Under the pieces are notes generated by a model that searched no databases, was not told the DNA's origin, and saw only the letters and a program-made list of their open reading frames with translations. The position numbers were made by a program, and so were the translations under genes. From Rhyacophila brunnea (Eukaryota; Arthropoda; Insecta; Trichoptera; Rhyacophilidae), in NCBI GenBank assembly GCA_022495005.1, contig JAGYXB010002029.1:62001-126000 (forward strand): a stretch of DNA of 64,000 nucleotides, in the 5' to 3' direction. This document shows positions 1 to 48,886 of the stretch, piece by piece (position 1 is the first letter of the stretch; each line of letters opens with the position of its first letter).

Positions 1-2639
1 CGATTCAATATTCATATAATTAAATTTATTGATGCTATCGAGTTCACTAAAAATCAAGCCACCTTAGTTGTCTGACATCGGGTGAGTAATGAACATGAAA
101 CTGCGTTGTTCTGGTGACTGCAACAGCAAGTCGTCGACCCACTATGTATTAATATTTTAATGTGCCGCCATTTTCCAAGAAACGTTTATATGTTTCACGT
201 CTTTTTGGTCGTTTTCAGTCATTTATCACGTGTTTATTATTTCTCAGTACAATCAGAATCAGACAGTTATAGGGATTCAGGTGTTATTTTAGACTTTTAG
301 AGGGTAAATCATTTGGTACCTACGTTTGGGAAAAGAAAGAAAATTAATTAATTAAGGAAAACATATTTATTTACAATTCTACAAATTTCACTAATATTTT
401 ATATGGACCGGTTTTATCTATTAATAGAGCCGTTACGAGTGTCCAAAGTATTAAATCCACTGATATTGTCCATTTTATTTATGTATTTACAGCACATAAA
501 ATGGTGTCAGACCACAGAACAGATTAATAAAATATAATTCCGATAGGCTATATTCAATAATCAATACACTACATTTTGATTTAGGGTTTTGAATGTGTGA
601 GTGTTCTACGAAAATGAAACACGCATTATGCACGTGTAATAGTGTGTGTAATACACCAATATTAAATGAGCGTCAATGCATAAACCGAGAGCAGTTGTCA
701 GTATTCGATGTAGGTATGACGTATTCTTGACACGTGTTTAAGTTTATCCCGGATTCTTCCTTACTCGGTTACCTGCTACTCTTTACCCGTTAGGTATTTC
801 AGTTCCCATTATTTCTAAATTCCATGTGTCAGACTGTCCGTTTCTGAAGTCTTGCGTGTGGGTTTGAATGTTGCGTCTACCAAAAACACACGTGTTTTCA
901 ATGCTTGCATTGATCCAGATAAGTGTCCATTTGTAATCATCCCTTGTAAAACGTATGTTAATATAACTTGGTAATTAGATACCTATTATGTATAGACATA
1001 TTATTTCATTTGGTACGTAGACCCTGAAAATAATAATTTTCATAATAAATGATAACGTCCCTGCTAGTATTACCTATGTATAATAGAGGTAATTCTTTTA
1101 ATCATGGCATTTCGGATAATTTCGCAAACAGGCATGAGTTCGGAGATCTTCGGCATATTAACTGCAATCAATTAATTGTGTGTGAGACGGATATGAAAAC
1201 CAATATTTTAAAATAGAATTCAATACATACCGAAAATCGTTATACAAGAAATGAAAATATAATTAATATCACCTATATATATAATAAAACCTGTAGAATT
1301 TAATATTAATTATATGTCCATTTCTTGTAAAATGGAATTCTACCAAGTAAATGCTAACTCAATTAAGAAAATCGTTATGTTTGTCCTATTTTAATTAGCC
1401 AATTTTATTAAAGTTTACTTATTCTACATAATCTGGACAATGTCTAAATTTGATTTTGTGCATCATTTTTATATCATAAATACATTCGCCATTTTGTAAA
1501 TGTATATGTGCAATGCGACAAGTCGGCTGAAAGCTGGTAAGATAAATTATTTGAGTGATTTCTTTACGCTCAGCATATCGGTTAAAACGAACACAGAAAC
1601 GTTAGAACTTAAATAATTATAAGATAAAAATAACTTTTTATATACCACGTTTTTAAATTTTCTGTTGAATAATAATATAAACTTGACAATCCTATGTATT
1701 AATAAAAACTTTTTATTGTATTTGATAGAAATACAATAAAAATACTGAAATGTCATTTTAACATTTCATATTGATTTTCATAGTAACGCACGTATATATT
1801 AATAATTTAGTTGCTAGGACTCCCTTAGCAACCAACAATAATAACTTTCCATACAAAACAGAATTAACTGAAAATGAATTCAATTCTGCTTAAAGATGGC
1901 CAAAAGTATTAAAAGAATGCATTGTCGTCGTGTTCTGATAAATATTCTAAAAGTCGGAAAGTTAGTTGAAAATCTTCAATCGTCAAATACAAATCTTGGA
2001 CAAACAAGAAAAAATTTATACTGGACACACGAGAAAAAATCTGTACCGGACAAACAAGAATACGAGCTAATAAAAACGTGGTAAAAATGTAGTTACTCCA
2101 ACTGATTTTTTAAATAAAAATATTGTTTGAATTACTTTCGTTTCGCATTGTGGTACCTATCTATGGGGAGTTCGTTGTTGTTATTTTTTTTTTAATTTAG
2201 AAAGATTGAGTAGCATTCTTTTATTTTTACGGCAGATTACCACGTTCGGCAAATGTCTCAAAAAACGGGATGAAATCTATATCTTCGTCAAAATTACGTA
2301 CCGTTGGACAGACAAAGTCGTAAAATGGGACGTAATGTCCTAAATACATAATATGGCCAGCCTAATATTATAAGGCCTTTTGTGCACAGGGGCAGATTTA
2401 CCATAACTCGGGGCCCCAAAAACATTTATGAAAAAACCCTTGAGGTAGACCAAGCAGCTGCCTCCTATGTGAATGAAACAAAACTGACTTTCTCTTAGGT
2501 ATCCTTACATACTGTAGTTTAAATGCTAGAAGATATCAATATTTGGCCACGTATTTTTTTAGACTTATACGTTGTGTAAATGAAAACTCTGTCATTCTCG
2601 ATAGTATTGTGTGTATTGACTGTGTGTCCCTAATAACCA
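1..2639. other. AT-rich upstream DNA, nothing recognised
   Basis: Small frames only (for example 62 aa at 1896-2084, +), none resembling a known family or showing coding composition. No repeats recognised apart from a short GGCCCC-type fragment near 2390-2430. Confidence 0.5.
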
Positions 2640-2819
2640 TCTTAGAAATCGGGAGTATTGGAGCAGAACTAACCTGCTATTGATGATGCCAATTGGGAGG
2701 ACAATAGCTTTGGTCAACCAAATCGCTTCGGATGGTGATATATTCCACCTACGTGAGGATGAGTATAGGTGGACGTTGTTTTATAAACCCTTAAAATAGG
2801 GTCCATTTAGCTCACTTGG

Positions 2820-3014
2820 TGTGCTTCCATGCTTTATAATTTATATATATATATATTTATAATTTTTGTACCTTTTACTTTTCTTTTCATACTATTTTTG
2901 TTATACTACATATACCTACACTGTTTTTTTTGTTTCTTTGTTTTTGAATGTCATGTTATGAATGTCTTTAATTTATAATTTGCAATGTTCACGGTATGTA
3001 AAAATAAATAAATT
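2820..3014 (+). mobile_element. Tail of a non-LTR retrotransposon (3' end)
   Basis: T-rich tract followed by a TCATGTTATGAATGTCTT... segment and an AATAAATAAA end. The same order, with similar words, recurs at 63320-63404, which marks an interspersed 3' tail. The coding part is not recognisable here. Confidence 0.4.
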
Positions 3015-3059
3015 TTAATTCTGTCAATAAAAAATACTATTATTAAAATAAATTTTATA

Positions 3060-3286
3060 ATACACATTTTTTTATAATACTACAAACAAGTCAAGAGGCC
3101 TAATGACAGCAGTGTAGTGAATTCACATTTAGTAATATAAGTGCAATAATGACATACACTCTCAATCACATACAGATTTTGAGAAAATCATATAGGTACT
3201 TACCTAATTATATTGTGAAATCACCGGGTATCGAACCCGAAGTCCCGGGATGAAAGGCCAGTGTCTTACGCACTGGGCCACGAGAG
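3060..3286 (-). mobile_element. tRNA-derived SINE-like element
   Basis: At 3221-3286 the minus strand has an A-box-like TGGCCCAGTGCGTA and a B box GGTTCGATACC, with a D-arm-like pair (CCAGTG/CACTGG) but no proper anticodon stem or 3' acceptor. This points to a SINE head rather than a tRNA gene. The body probably runs toward 3060. Confidence 0.5.
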
Positions 3287-3899
3287 AAAATTGTACAATG
3301 CATATTATAATAAGCTACTGTAGCGTTCAGATCAGGGAATACAGGTGGTTCAGATGTTACGACACACAAGTGAATACTTGAATTTTACACGCGTGAGCCA
3401 AAACATAAGTGTTGTCAAAAACACAGCGAACAAGCAAGAAGACTATTATTTTTTTAACGTTCTGTAAAATGCTGTTTTAATAAAAAAAATATGTGCGAAC
3501 AATATGTCTTAGCCCAGAACCCCTTCAAGCATCAATTCCGTCCGTGAACAAATGAACATATTTTTATCACGTGTATAAACACCGTTTACAAACGTTTAAA
3601 AGTTTTGCTTCAAATGTCCATTTTTTTATTCCGTAGCGGATAGAAACCATGTGAAAAAATACTGACATACAAGTAAGCTTAGTGTGGCCATGTTTGAGGG
3701 AATGTTTTTAGTATCGGAAGTAGCGACGCGTAGTCTCGTGTGATGTAATTTTGATTAAAGCGCGCAAACTTGTACGATTTTGACTGTCCAAACTACATTT
3801 AATCTGAATGCAATATTAGCCTAGCCAATGTGGAGTGGTGAGGACGTGCATTAGTTTCAAAAAATTAATGGATGTGCAAAGCTATTTGTAATGCGACAT

Positions 3900-4300
3900 A
3901 TATGTTCATGGGCCCCACATTCTGAAGTGGGTCCCCGGGCTAGGATCTTTGGCGGGGCCTCCTACCTATCGCTAAAGATAAAGGCAGTGTGACGCTCTAC
4001 AGTGGCGTTTTCCAAATCGTGTACGCGGTAAAGTTAATGTGTATATTTAGTGTTTTTTGTATATTATAATAAATCTATTTGAATTATGGAGTTGTCGAGT
4101 AACGATACACAATTAAAAATTGTATCGTAGAACCACGTAATTTTAAATAATAACATTATTGAAGAAAAATAGAGAATTTTATTTGTGATGTGTGTATATA
4201 TCACTTATCTGGTCGACTCGCCACGCCGGGCCCTTCCCTGAGCCCGGGTCCCCAGGCTAGAGCCCTGTCAGCCCCCCCTTTGTGGGGGCCATGTATATGT
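3900..4300. repeat. GC-rich GGGCCC/AGGCTAGG repeat fragments
   Basis: Contains GGGCCCCACATTCTGAAGTG, CCCGGGCTAGGATCTTTG and a second CCCCAGGCTAGAG block at 4245-4260. Related words recur at 59475-59515 and 60820-60870, so these are pieces of a dispersed repeat whose class I cannot name. Confidence 0.35.
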
Positions 4301-4313
4301 TTATAGACATTTG

Positions 4314-4549
4314 AAGGTGCCCCTCGAAAAGGGGTCTATATGCAAAAACTAAATTTTACAGGAGAAAGGAAAACAAAATAAACAACAAGAATTTCACTAC
4401 CTACCTATGATTTTTTAAAGCAATGAATGTCAATGATTAAAAATATAATCATACATCACTGAAATTCTTGTTATTTATTTATTTAAGTGTGTTTCCTCTC
4501 TCTTATACAATTTTGGTTATTTCATAGAGCCCTTTTCGAGGGGCACCTC
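4314..4549. mobile_element. Foldback MITE with long TIRs and CATTTG duplication
   Basis: The left arm from 4314 (AAGGTGCCCCTCGAAAAGGG...) and right arm to 4549 (...CCCTTTTCGAGGGGCACCTC) are inverted copies over about 80 bp, meeting at AAGAATTTCA on both sides. CATTTG flanks both ends (4308-4313, 4550-4555). 236 bp, no coding capacity. Confidence 0.65.
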
Positions 4550-4559
4550 CATTTGTATA

Positions 4560-7500
4560 ATTTGTTCACAGACATATGTATCTTGGTCTTTAATTGCAAT
4601 AATACAAAAATTTCACTCCGATGAAAATAATTTCGGAAAACACATTGTGCTCAACATAACAATCCAGTAGTTGACCTATATTATAGGTACTTGCTTACAT
4701 GGGGTTAAGTACCCCTGTATTCAAATAAAAAATAACGTAAAAAAAACTCTTTGACTGTCAATCATTGGGAAATATAAATAGTTGGGACATTTGGGTTGGC
4801 AGGTAACTCAACTGACAACAAAAATATTAAATCAAATAGATACACCATCCGCAGTTTTTTTTTTACAAACGCATCATTAATTTCCAAGGTGAGGTAGAGT
4901 AGGTATATTCGTATATTTTTACGTATTTTCTTGCGGAAAATCCAACAAAATGTCGTATGTTGAATTTGTCCGGTTGGTTTTTTTCATGTCTATTTTTATG
5001 ACAGGTGTCCAGCTGTCAATATATGGACATTATGCAATACTATTATAATTTCGTGAAGGTTAGACTAATAATTATCTGAATACAAAACCCATACTTTTGT
5101 ATAAGTACCTAATTAGTATTTTATTAGTATTAGTGTTCATATTGTCTTTTGTTGTATTATTATATACACATATTACATACCTATATATATTATCAAATGA
5201 TTTGATGTGTAAATAGCTATATCTTAAAGCTGTTTACCTTTAGGAAATAATACAAAACATATATTAACACATACGTAATGTAGGTACCTATTTAATTACA
5301 TAATTAATTGAAATTGCATATTTTTCCCACTTGGCAAGATCGTTAAATAATAATGATATATATATTTGTTTAATGAGGTACGTTCCTACTTAAAAATAAC
5401 TATCTGCCGATATTGATTTAAATGAAAATAATAGGCGATGATCACTTATAATAGTTTAATTATTAATATCGAGAGTAATGCAGTACCTAACTGTAGGATT
5501 GTCAAAACAAACTTCAATAATCCATCTGTCAATCTATGTGGTACATGATTTTTTAAATGCTTTGTGTGTTCCTTGAAATTACGGCATATTACTTTATTCT
5601 GTTATAATAAGAAACAACTTAATATTATGTATGCTTGACACGTTTATAAATTTTCGCTAATACAAACGAGGTTGGACGGTTCTATCTCTTTGGATAATAC
5701 TCTTTTTTTGATCATCCCAATTCACTTAAAAATGGTCGAAGTCTGCGCTGTAGAAAGAAAGGAATGAAAAGCTTATGAAAAACCGGAAATGATTCCTGTA
5801 CTAAAATTCCGCACAGCCAGCTTTTATCAGTGGTTCATGAACTTTTTATGCAGTTAACTTCATTGTATATGATCCGCACAGCTGATGATCTTTGGCGACC
5901 AACTTCATGCGGTTCACACACGCTAGTTTTTACACACACATTCGTAATTCATGTTCACACACACGTAAAATGCGCGAACTTCACGGCGCAGTGAAAAGTG
6001 AATCCAATATGGCCGTATATCGATCTTGAAGTGTTCGGGGAGTAGGAAAAGCATTATTTTTTCGATAATTCCACGGCGTTTACTCATTAAAAGTTGAAGG
6101 TATGAACCTCCAAAAGTTCTTCTCATTGTTATCTGGTCTGGGGGTTTCTTAAAAATATCAGTGTGTTGTGTTTGAAGGTTTTTTCAGTGATATTGCTAAA
6201 AATGGAATACTGCTGTCATGCAGTTACTTGCGGCTCTGTTTATTGCCATCGTTGAATGTGTTAAGTGATTTTAAATAACATTTTGATTCAAGTTTTTGTC
6301 TTAGAATCATTATCTCTCACCTGTCAAGGCCGCCGTCATTATTTTAATTATAATTGTCGCGAAGGAATTGCAAGGGTCTACTCAAAATCGATTATACGTG
6401 GGCGTGTCTGAAGTAATAAAAGACGTCCGTCACATTTCTATCCTCTTTCTTACCGTTTCCTTCCTACATATCCCACATAAACGTGCACGTCGTAGCCCGG
6501 TTCATAATTTTACCTCAGATTTGTCTACATTTTGGTCTAAAGATATTTTTTTCTACTTTTTATTGGTTTCGTCTGCAAATTTGACAGACTGATATAATTA
6601 TGTTTTTTTACCCTGTTTAACCAATCAAGTATTTCCCCCATGCGTTTAATTGTTCATTAATTATATCGCGTGGTTATTTTATTTTTCATGTTGAAATTAA
6701 TATGATAATCTGTAATAACATATTCACGATCTGCGGACAAAATTAACCCGCATCCAGCTGAAAGACGGTGATTTGTTTATGAATAGATAATAATCGTTAA
6801 TATTGACGGGTTAAAGGTGTCGAGGTCGTCTAATTAGTTGTGCCGAAAGTGTTATAATTACTTTTTTCGCAAATATATACAATTTTAATTTTCTTTCAAG
6901 TCAATTATGATCTCGACGTCGCTATCGTTCGGTATAATAATTTATAGTTTTGGCGGCGAATCGCGTGACAGTTTTTGAAAAATGACATTGCAGCCTTCGA
7001 ATGACAGTAGGCTCTGTCGACCATAGCGAATTTTCTCCGCTTTGTTGTATCGTGATTGTATAATAAAGTTCATGTTTTGGTCTGTCCTGTCACATCTTAT
7101 TGTTTTTTATCATGCGATTTTGATGTTACATTATGCAGGTGTGCCAATATGACAAATATGAAAATTGACGTCGGTTCGACCTTTCACGGGAAATCCATTT
7201 TCACGAATCACCCTCAAGTAATTATCTATTTTTTTTTTTACATATTCTGTAAGAAATATCCATGAACTCATTGTACATAATATATGAGCAAATAGATACC
7301 AAGAGATCAATTCAATAGGAAAATGTTATGAAAATAACAAGCAAGTTGAAGTAAAAAATACAGTACTTACTTCATACTACAAAAACAACTTCAAAATTGT
7401 TTAATAAACATGATTCAATTCGATCAATGACAGAACCAAATGAAACAAACAATGGCAGTCGCTTTGTTAATTCATTGACATCTTCTAATCGAGATCTAAA
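4560..7500. other. No gene recognised
   Basis: AT-rich. 5640-7040 is slightly more complex and contains small frames (67-74 aa) with no recognisable family. No splice-compatible first exon for the kinase was found here. Confidence 0.4.
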
Positions 7501-7501
7501 A

Positions 7502-7621
7502 CCTAACAACCCGCTGTAATCCAAAAACAAATAAAAACCTATGGCGCACAGCTCGCCGCTTGCAATGGGCTTTACATCATAGGTTTTCGTTTGTTTCTGG
7601 GTGTCAGTAGGTTGTGTTAGG
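7502..7621. mobile_element. Small foldback element
   Basis: AAACAAATAAAAACCTATG (7525-7543) pairs with CATAGGTTTTCGTTTGTTT (7578-7596). The pairing continues outward with mismatches to about 7502 and 7621. Short loop. MITE-like; a structured RNA is the alternative. Confidence 0.45.
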
Positions 7622-8149
7622 ACAGTGGAGCAGGATTGTTGATGGAAAAATTCATCATGGGTATGGCAAAAGTAATTTGCAGTTGTATTGGTATTTTTAT
7701 GCTACAATTGAAGCGGGCACTGTTGCAAACGATCCCAATACACATGCGAATCGGCATGGTGCCACTGTAGAATGATGCCAGTTTACCAACATAAATCATT
7801 TCTGGCATAAGTTTTTAAATACACTCAAAACCATTATAATGGAGTTCTACCATGTAATCCCCATTTCAACTAATAATGCAAACTGGGATTTTGGAACCTT
7901 CTTCTTTCTGGCACCTCAACCCTATAGGGGGTTTAGGCAGCATCCTCCAGCATTTGCCTCCATTCAAGTCTGCCCAAAGTCACTTAAGTATTTCCAATTT
8001 ATGACCCCCAAAGTCTTCAAATCCAACTTGATACTCCTTTGAATCACTTATTTCATTACTTTGGAAGATAATCACTGAAATCACAAGCTTTGCCAATAAT
8101 ATTCTGTCATTTGAAGCGATCCTGCAGTGATCTGTTTGTCATTGTTAGT

Positions 8150-8358
8150 TTAGTTGCTTTCTTGATGATATTGATCTATCTTTCTCGGATCTACGCTTCC
8201 AGGGATCTCCCTTCTCTTTTTGGATCTCTTCTAACAATATGAGGTCGGCCAGCTTTTCATTTGCTTTCCAGCTTCCAGAATGTCAGTGTTTTGTCATGTG
8301 TGACTCATCCATTCTATGTACATGGCCTATCCGTCTAAGGTCCGATTAGATGGACTGT
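8150..8358 (-). pseudogene. LINE reverse-transcriptase C-terminal relic
   Basis: In three broken minus-strand frames, words such as GHVHRMDESHMT and KAGRPHIV appear in the order seen at the C-terminus of non-LTR retrotransposon polyproteins. Frameshifts and stops throughout. Part of the dense repeat area before the hAT copy at 8548. Confidence 0.4.
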
Positions 8359-8547
8359 ATGGTGTGTGAAGGCTCGTAGAAAGCATATATTATCTTGTTA
8401 CTTACTGTATCTTTGTTTTTACCCTAACTATGTAGGTATCATTGACGTTTCCGAAGATACACAGCACTATTCAAATGGAGCCAGCACTCTTTCCATATTT
8501 CCGAGCTATACTTAAGTACCGTTAATTAAATCAATGTGGCTTGACAC

Positions 8548-9175
8548 CAGTGGCGAAGGGTGGAGATAGGCTGTTAAGATCCACCATAAATAGTGCAGAT
8601 TAGTCATATGTATTTGTTTTTATTGAACTAATACTATTTACAGATGGTTTTGGTTAGTTTTTAAACCAAACCATAATATTTTCGGTATATTTTGGGCGAT
8701 ATGACAAAATTGAGCACACTTTTTCATTCATACTTATTCGTTTTCGTTGGATTAAGAATACATATTACACATAATGTTAGTTCATTTTTTTTAAATTCTA
8801 TAACTATAATCCAAACTATAATGGATAAAAAATATTATTCTATCTATAAAATATCCAAAGTTATGTATGATTTAATTGCATAATTTTAGATATTTTATAG
8901 ATCTACCAGTATTTTTTGACTATATCTATTATGGCTTGGTTTCGTAGGGTTTAATTGAATTTAAAAAACTAACCAACACCATCCGTAAAATGTAGTATTT
9001 TTTGACTCTTATTTATTATGGCTTGGTTTGGCAGGGTTTAATTGAATTTTAAAAACTAAATAAACTAAGTAAATTGTAGTCTTATTTCAATGAAAACAAA
9101 TACATATGACTGACAAAGTTTAGTGTGCAATATTTATGGCGGATCTTAACAGCCTACCTCCACCCTTCGCCACTG
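8548..9175. mobile_element. hAT MITE, family 'CAGTGGCGAAGGGTGG', copy 1
   Basis: Starts CAGTGGCGAAGGGTGGAGAT and ends with the inverted form ...CCACCCTTCGCCACTG. The arms are long (over 200 bp, containing GGCTGTTAAGATCC and ACTAACCAACACCATC words). Flanks CTTGACAC / TTTGGCAC match at 6 of 8 positions, as for an old hAT target duplication. 628 bp; the small frames inside are not genes. Confidence 0.75.
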
Positions 9176-9179
9176 TTTG

Positions 9180-10690
9180 GCACATATACTACTAATTATT
9201 AATTTTATGGCTACGGAAGTAAATGAAACCTGTTTTAAAAAAGCTTGAAGACGTTGCTTAGCAAAATGTGCAAGTATCATTATTACTACCCACTATCACT
9301 TTATTGTTTATTACCAGTCGCAAGGGACTAAAATTAGATTTATAATAACTTATGAGAATAGTAGGTATGTGCAGTATTATAGATAATGCAACTAAGTTAT
9401 CATAAACAAAATAATAACTGAAAGGAAAACTTAAACGTTGTAATGATGAAAAGTATGATTGTAGCAGGTCAATTATGTAAGTGTAAAGTATCACAAAGCT
9501 TGTTTATATCACTCAGTTTGATACGTTTATATATTACTTACATAGGTGTCCATGTTTGCTTAATTAACAGCGCCAAGAATCCCTATCACTCACCAGTTGT
9601 CTTGCATTTTCCCAGGTCATCAGGTTATACTAGCACCCATAGCTCCACCGTAAACATCTTGTGGATAGTATTTTGGCATGAAAAAGAAGCAGGCTAGCTT
9701 GAGGCTCTCTTAAAGCATCTGTAGCACGTTGCAGAGCCAGGTTTGAAGTCGTTTCCTCACTTGTGACAATAGGCGATCCTTGTTATCTCTATTCTTCGTA
9801 ATACCACATACCCAGTATCTCTGAATATTCATAAGGTGCTATAATGCATTGAATAAGCAGCATTTGCTTTTATTTCGTGGGTACCATACATTTTGCATCT
9901 GGCTGAATGTTGGTAGTCTTTCCTTTGCAAAGTGCCCACAGCTTTGAGCTTATCTTTGTATGCTTATCTAGTACTAAATGAGTTAACTCATTTAGTGCTA
10001 ACACCGCGACAGGCGCGTTTGGAGTACTTGGCCATTAGATATAATTAACGTGTTATTTAAATGTGGTAATTAAAAGGACAGCAGTGATTGTGTTTAGTAT
10101 GCAAATGGCTGAGAATGCATTTGATAAAGATTTGTTTTATCACACCACTGTTCTTATCAATCTAATCGACTGGAATACAATGTATCTTTATCGCTCATTG
10201 TTTCCAAACTCCCTGTAATATCAATGCTTGTTTTATATATACTTAATCAAAATAGCTTTTCAATTCAGTTTTAACTCAACCTTAAAGAAAGGCGCATCAA
10301 CTGCATTCAATCACTGTATCAAATCAGACCGTTTACAAGTTATTGTCTAAAACAAAATCTACTATACTTATATATTATATTAATTACCTTCTAATAAAAT
10401 CAGTTCAAATATAAAAGGTGTTTATATGAAAATGATCCCGCCATCTTTAATGATGTGCTCCCCCAAATATTTAAAGCTGTCCATCGCTAATCAGGGTGCA
10501 ATCTGCATCGGGATAGGTGCTATTTCCAAATAACATGGGAGGAATTTTTATACAGCCTGTTGGTTGCCTCTTGAATGCCCTCGTTTGTCGAATTATAGTA
10601 TACCAACTGAAACTGTTGCGCTGTGGAGAATTGAACAATCAATTTTCGAATGTATCTTTATTTTCTTCTATTGTAATACACTTAACATCC
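9180..10690. other. No gene recognised
   Basis: AT-rich with overlapping small frames on both strands, none convincing. A local inverted repeat ACTAAATGAGTTAACTCATT lies at about 9973-9995. Confidence 0.4.
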
Positions 10691-10890
10691 ACGATGGCTT
10701 AGCGTGTGAGTTTATAATGTCGTGGTTCCCAGGTTCGCAATCCTTATCTGACCAGTAGTTTTTCAATGTGTGTTTGGACCCAGAGTATGCACCTAATAGG
10801 ATGAATATCCATTTCTCGTAAAAAACAAAACCTGTTAATACAATCTCCGATCTGTGGAGGTCCATGTTGTACTCTCAAGATCGAACATGG
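10691..10890 (+). mobile_element. tRNA-derived SINE (local family S1), degenerate copy
   Basis: Shares the S1 order: CGATGGCTTAGCG head, GTCGTGGTTCCCAGGTTCG B-box region, GTTTTTCAATGTGTGTTTGG, CATTTCTCGTAAAAAAC, then TCTGTGGAGGTCC and a GATCGAACATGG end. Compare the clean + copy at 34769. Confidence 0.7.
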
Positions 10891-11069
10891 TGAAGTAGTA
10901 GTATTTTACTATATGACGTATCCTATCTACAGTTGTAGGGATGTGATAATAAGGGTTTGTTTGCTTGAATTGTTATGGTTGCCATCCAACAGTCGAAATT
11001 ACAGGTGACGTACCTAATCAAAAATAATCTTTAATACAACTCATCCTAACTCCTCTGCATTTGGTCCAG

Positions 11070-11713
11070 CAGGGCTATTCAAACTAGTTAATACGGAAAC
11101 TGGTTTCTGTTATTTTTCTTGATCCAAAATAACACGGATATCACTCGTGGAAATTCCGTATACAAGACAGTTACAGTGCCACAAATTTATCTGAAGAATT
11201 GATGGGGGAGCCACAGTCGAAAACTACCCAACTCACAGCTGGACATAGTCTGTCCGTAGGATGACATATTCAATATGGCGTCATAGTAGTTCAATTTTTG
11301 TCTGATAAGTTTGTGGGACTGTATCTACAATAACATACAGCACTGCATCTTACTCAATTCCAAATACATCCGATTAGAATCTCCAATTGGATTTTTTTCC
11401 GATTGAAGATTCTAATCAGATGCATTTGGAATCAAGTGTAACATATTTAAAAATATGTTACCATACTACTCAACGACATTTGAAGTTTGCGGTAAATTTC
11501 AAAATCGCTCCATCTCAATTCTTAATATGTAATTATTGTACTCTATCTCGCTCTAAAACAGTTAAGACGGTCACGAGCGGCCATGTTAAAAGATATCACG
11601 TCAGACATTTCACATCCCGGGATAGTAAATTAACTGTCTGAATACAATACAGCATGATTATCGCTTTATTTTTTACTGATTTTGGAGTAAAGTGATATGT
11701 TAGAATAGCCCTA
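11070..11713. mobile_element. Possible MITE with short TIRs (AGGGCTATTC)
   Basis: AGGGCTATTC near 11071 and its inverse GAATAGCCCT at 11703-11712 bound 0.64 kb with an internal hairpin at 11357-11432. No target duplication could be confirmed. Confidence 0.35.
11357..11432. repeat. 35-bp near-perfect hairpin, 6-nt loop
   Basis: Arms 11357-11391 and 11398-11432 pair with 4 mismatches around a T-rich loop. A second palindrome AACATATTTAAAAATATGTT follows at about 11440-11460. Probably the core of a foldback transposon. Confidence 0.6.
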
Positions 11714-11759
11714 CAGGTTCTCATGTGAACTATGTTACCAAAAAACTGGAGAGTTAAGG

Positions 11760-12129
11760 AGAGAGAGCTTTTTCAAATTATATATCTTTTTATAATAAAG
11801 GATTTAACATTTGTGAACCTTGTAATATGTTCAGTATTGAATAATAAAATAATAGATTTTTGAGTTGTCACCGCGTGTTCTTCCTTCTCCTTTCCTCGAC
11901 GATTCGCGTTCGTTGTAGAAGCCATTCTCAAGAGATAATGTATTGAAGTATTCTGTGTTGTGCATGAATACAAATGCCGCTCTAAGTGTGTCAAAAAGGG
12001 GTCTGTTTTCTGAGCTGAGAGCAAATGTTGATCAGAGTAAAAACATATTTTTTTTAGCATGCATGTATATTCGTCACCTTCCAAATGATGTATCGTTCTC
12101 TGCTCTAGTCAAAGTAGACACGGAGCAGG
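11760..12129 (+). promoter_or_regulatory. Candidate 5' leader / upstream region of the kinase gene
   Basis: This is the stretch directly before the proposed start codon. It has moderate complexity, unlike the AT-rich surroundings. An in-frame stop (TAG, 12115-12117) lies 12 nt before the ATG, as expected for a leader. Open frames occur on both strands (about 100 aa on minus, 66 aa on plus), but neither resembles a known protein. No clear TATA box was recognised. Whether transcription starts here or further upstream cannot be read from the sequence. Confidence 0.3.

Positions 12130-48886
<36,757 letters not shown>

Noticed and set aside
1896..2084. 62-aa + frame as a small gene
   Set aside because: AT-rich, no known motif, no splice or promoter support.
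3221..3286. Possible tRNA gene on minus
   Set aside because: A and B boxes are present, but the anticodon stem and acceptor stem do not form; SINE head is the better reading.
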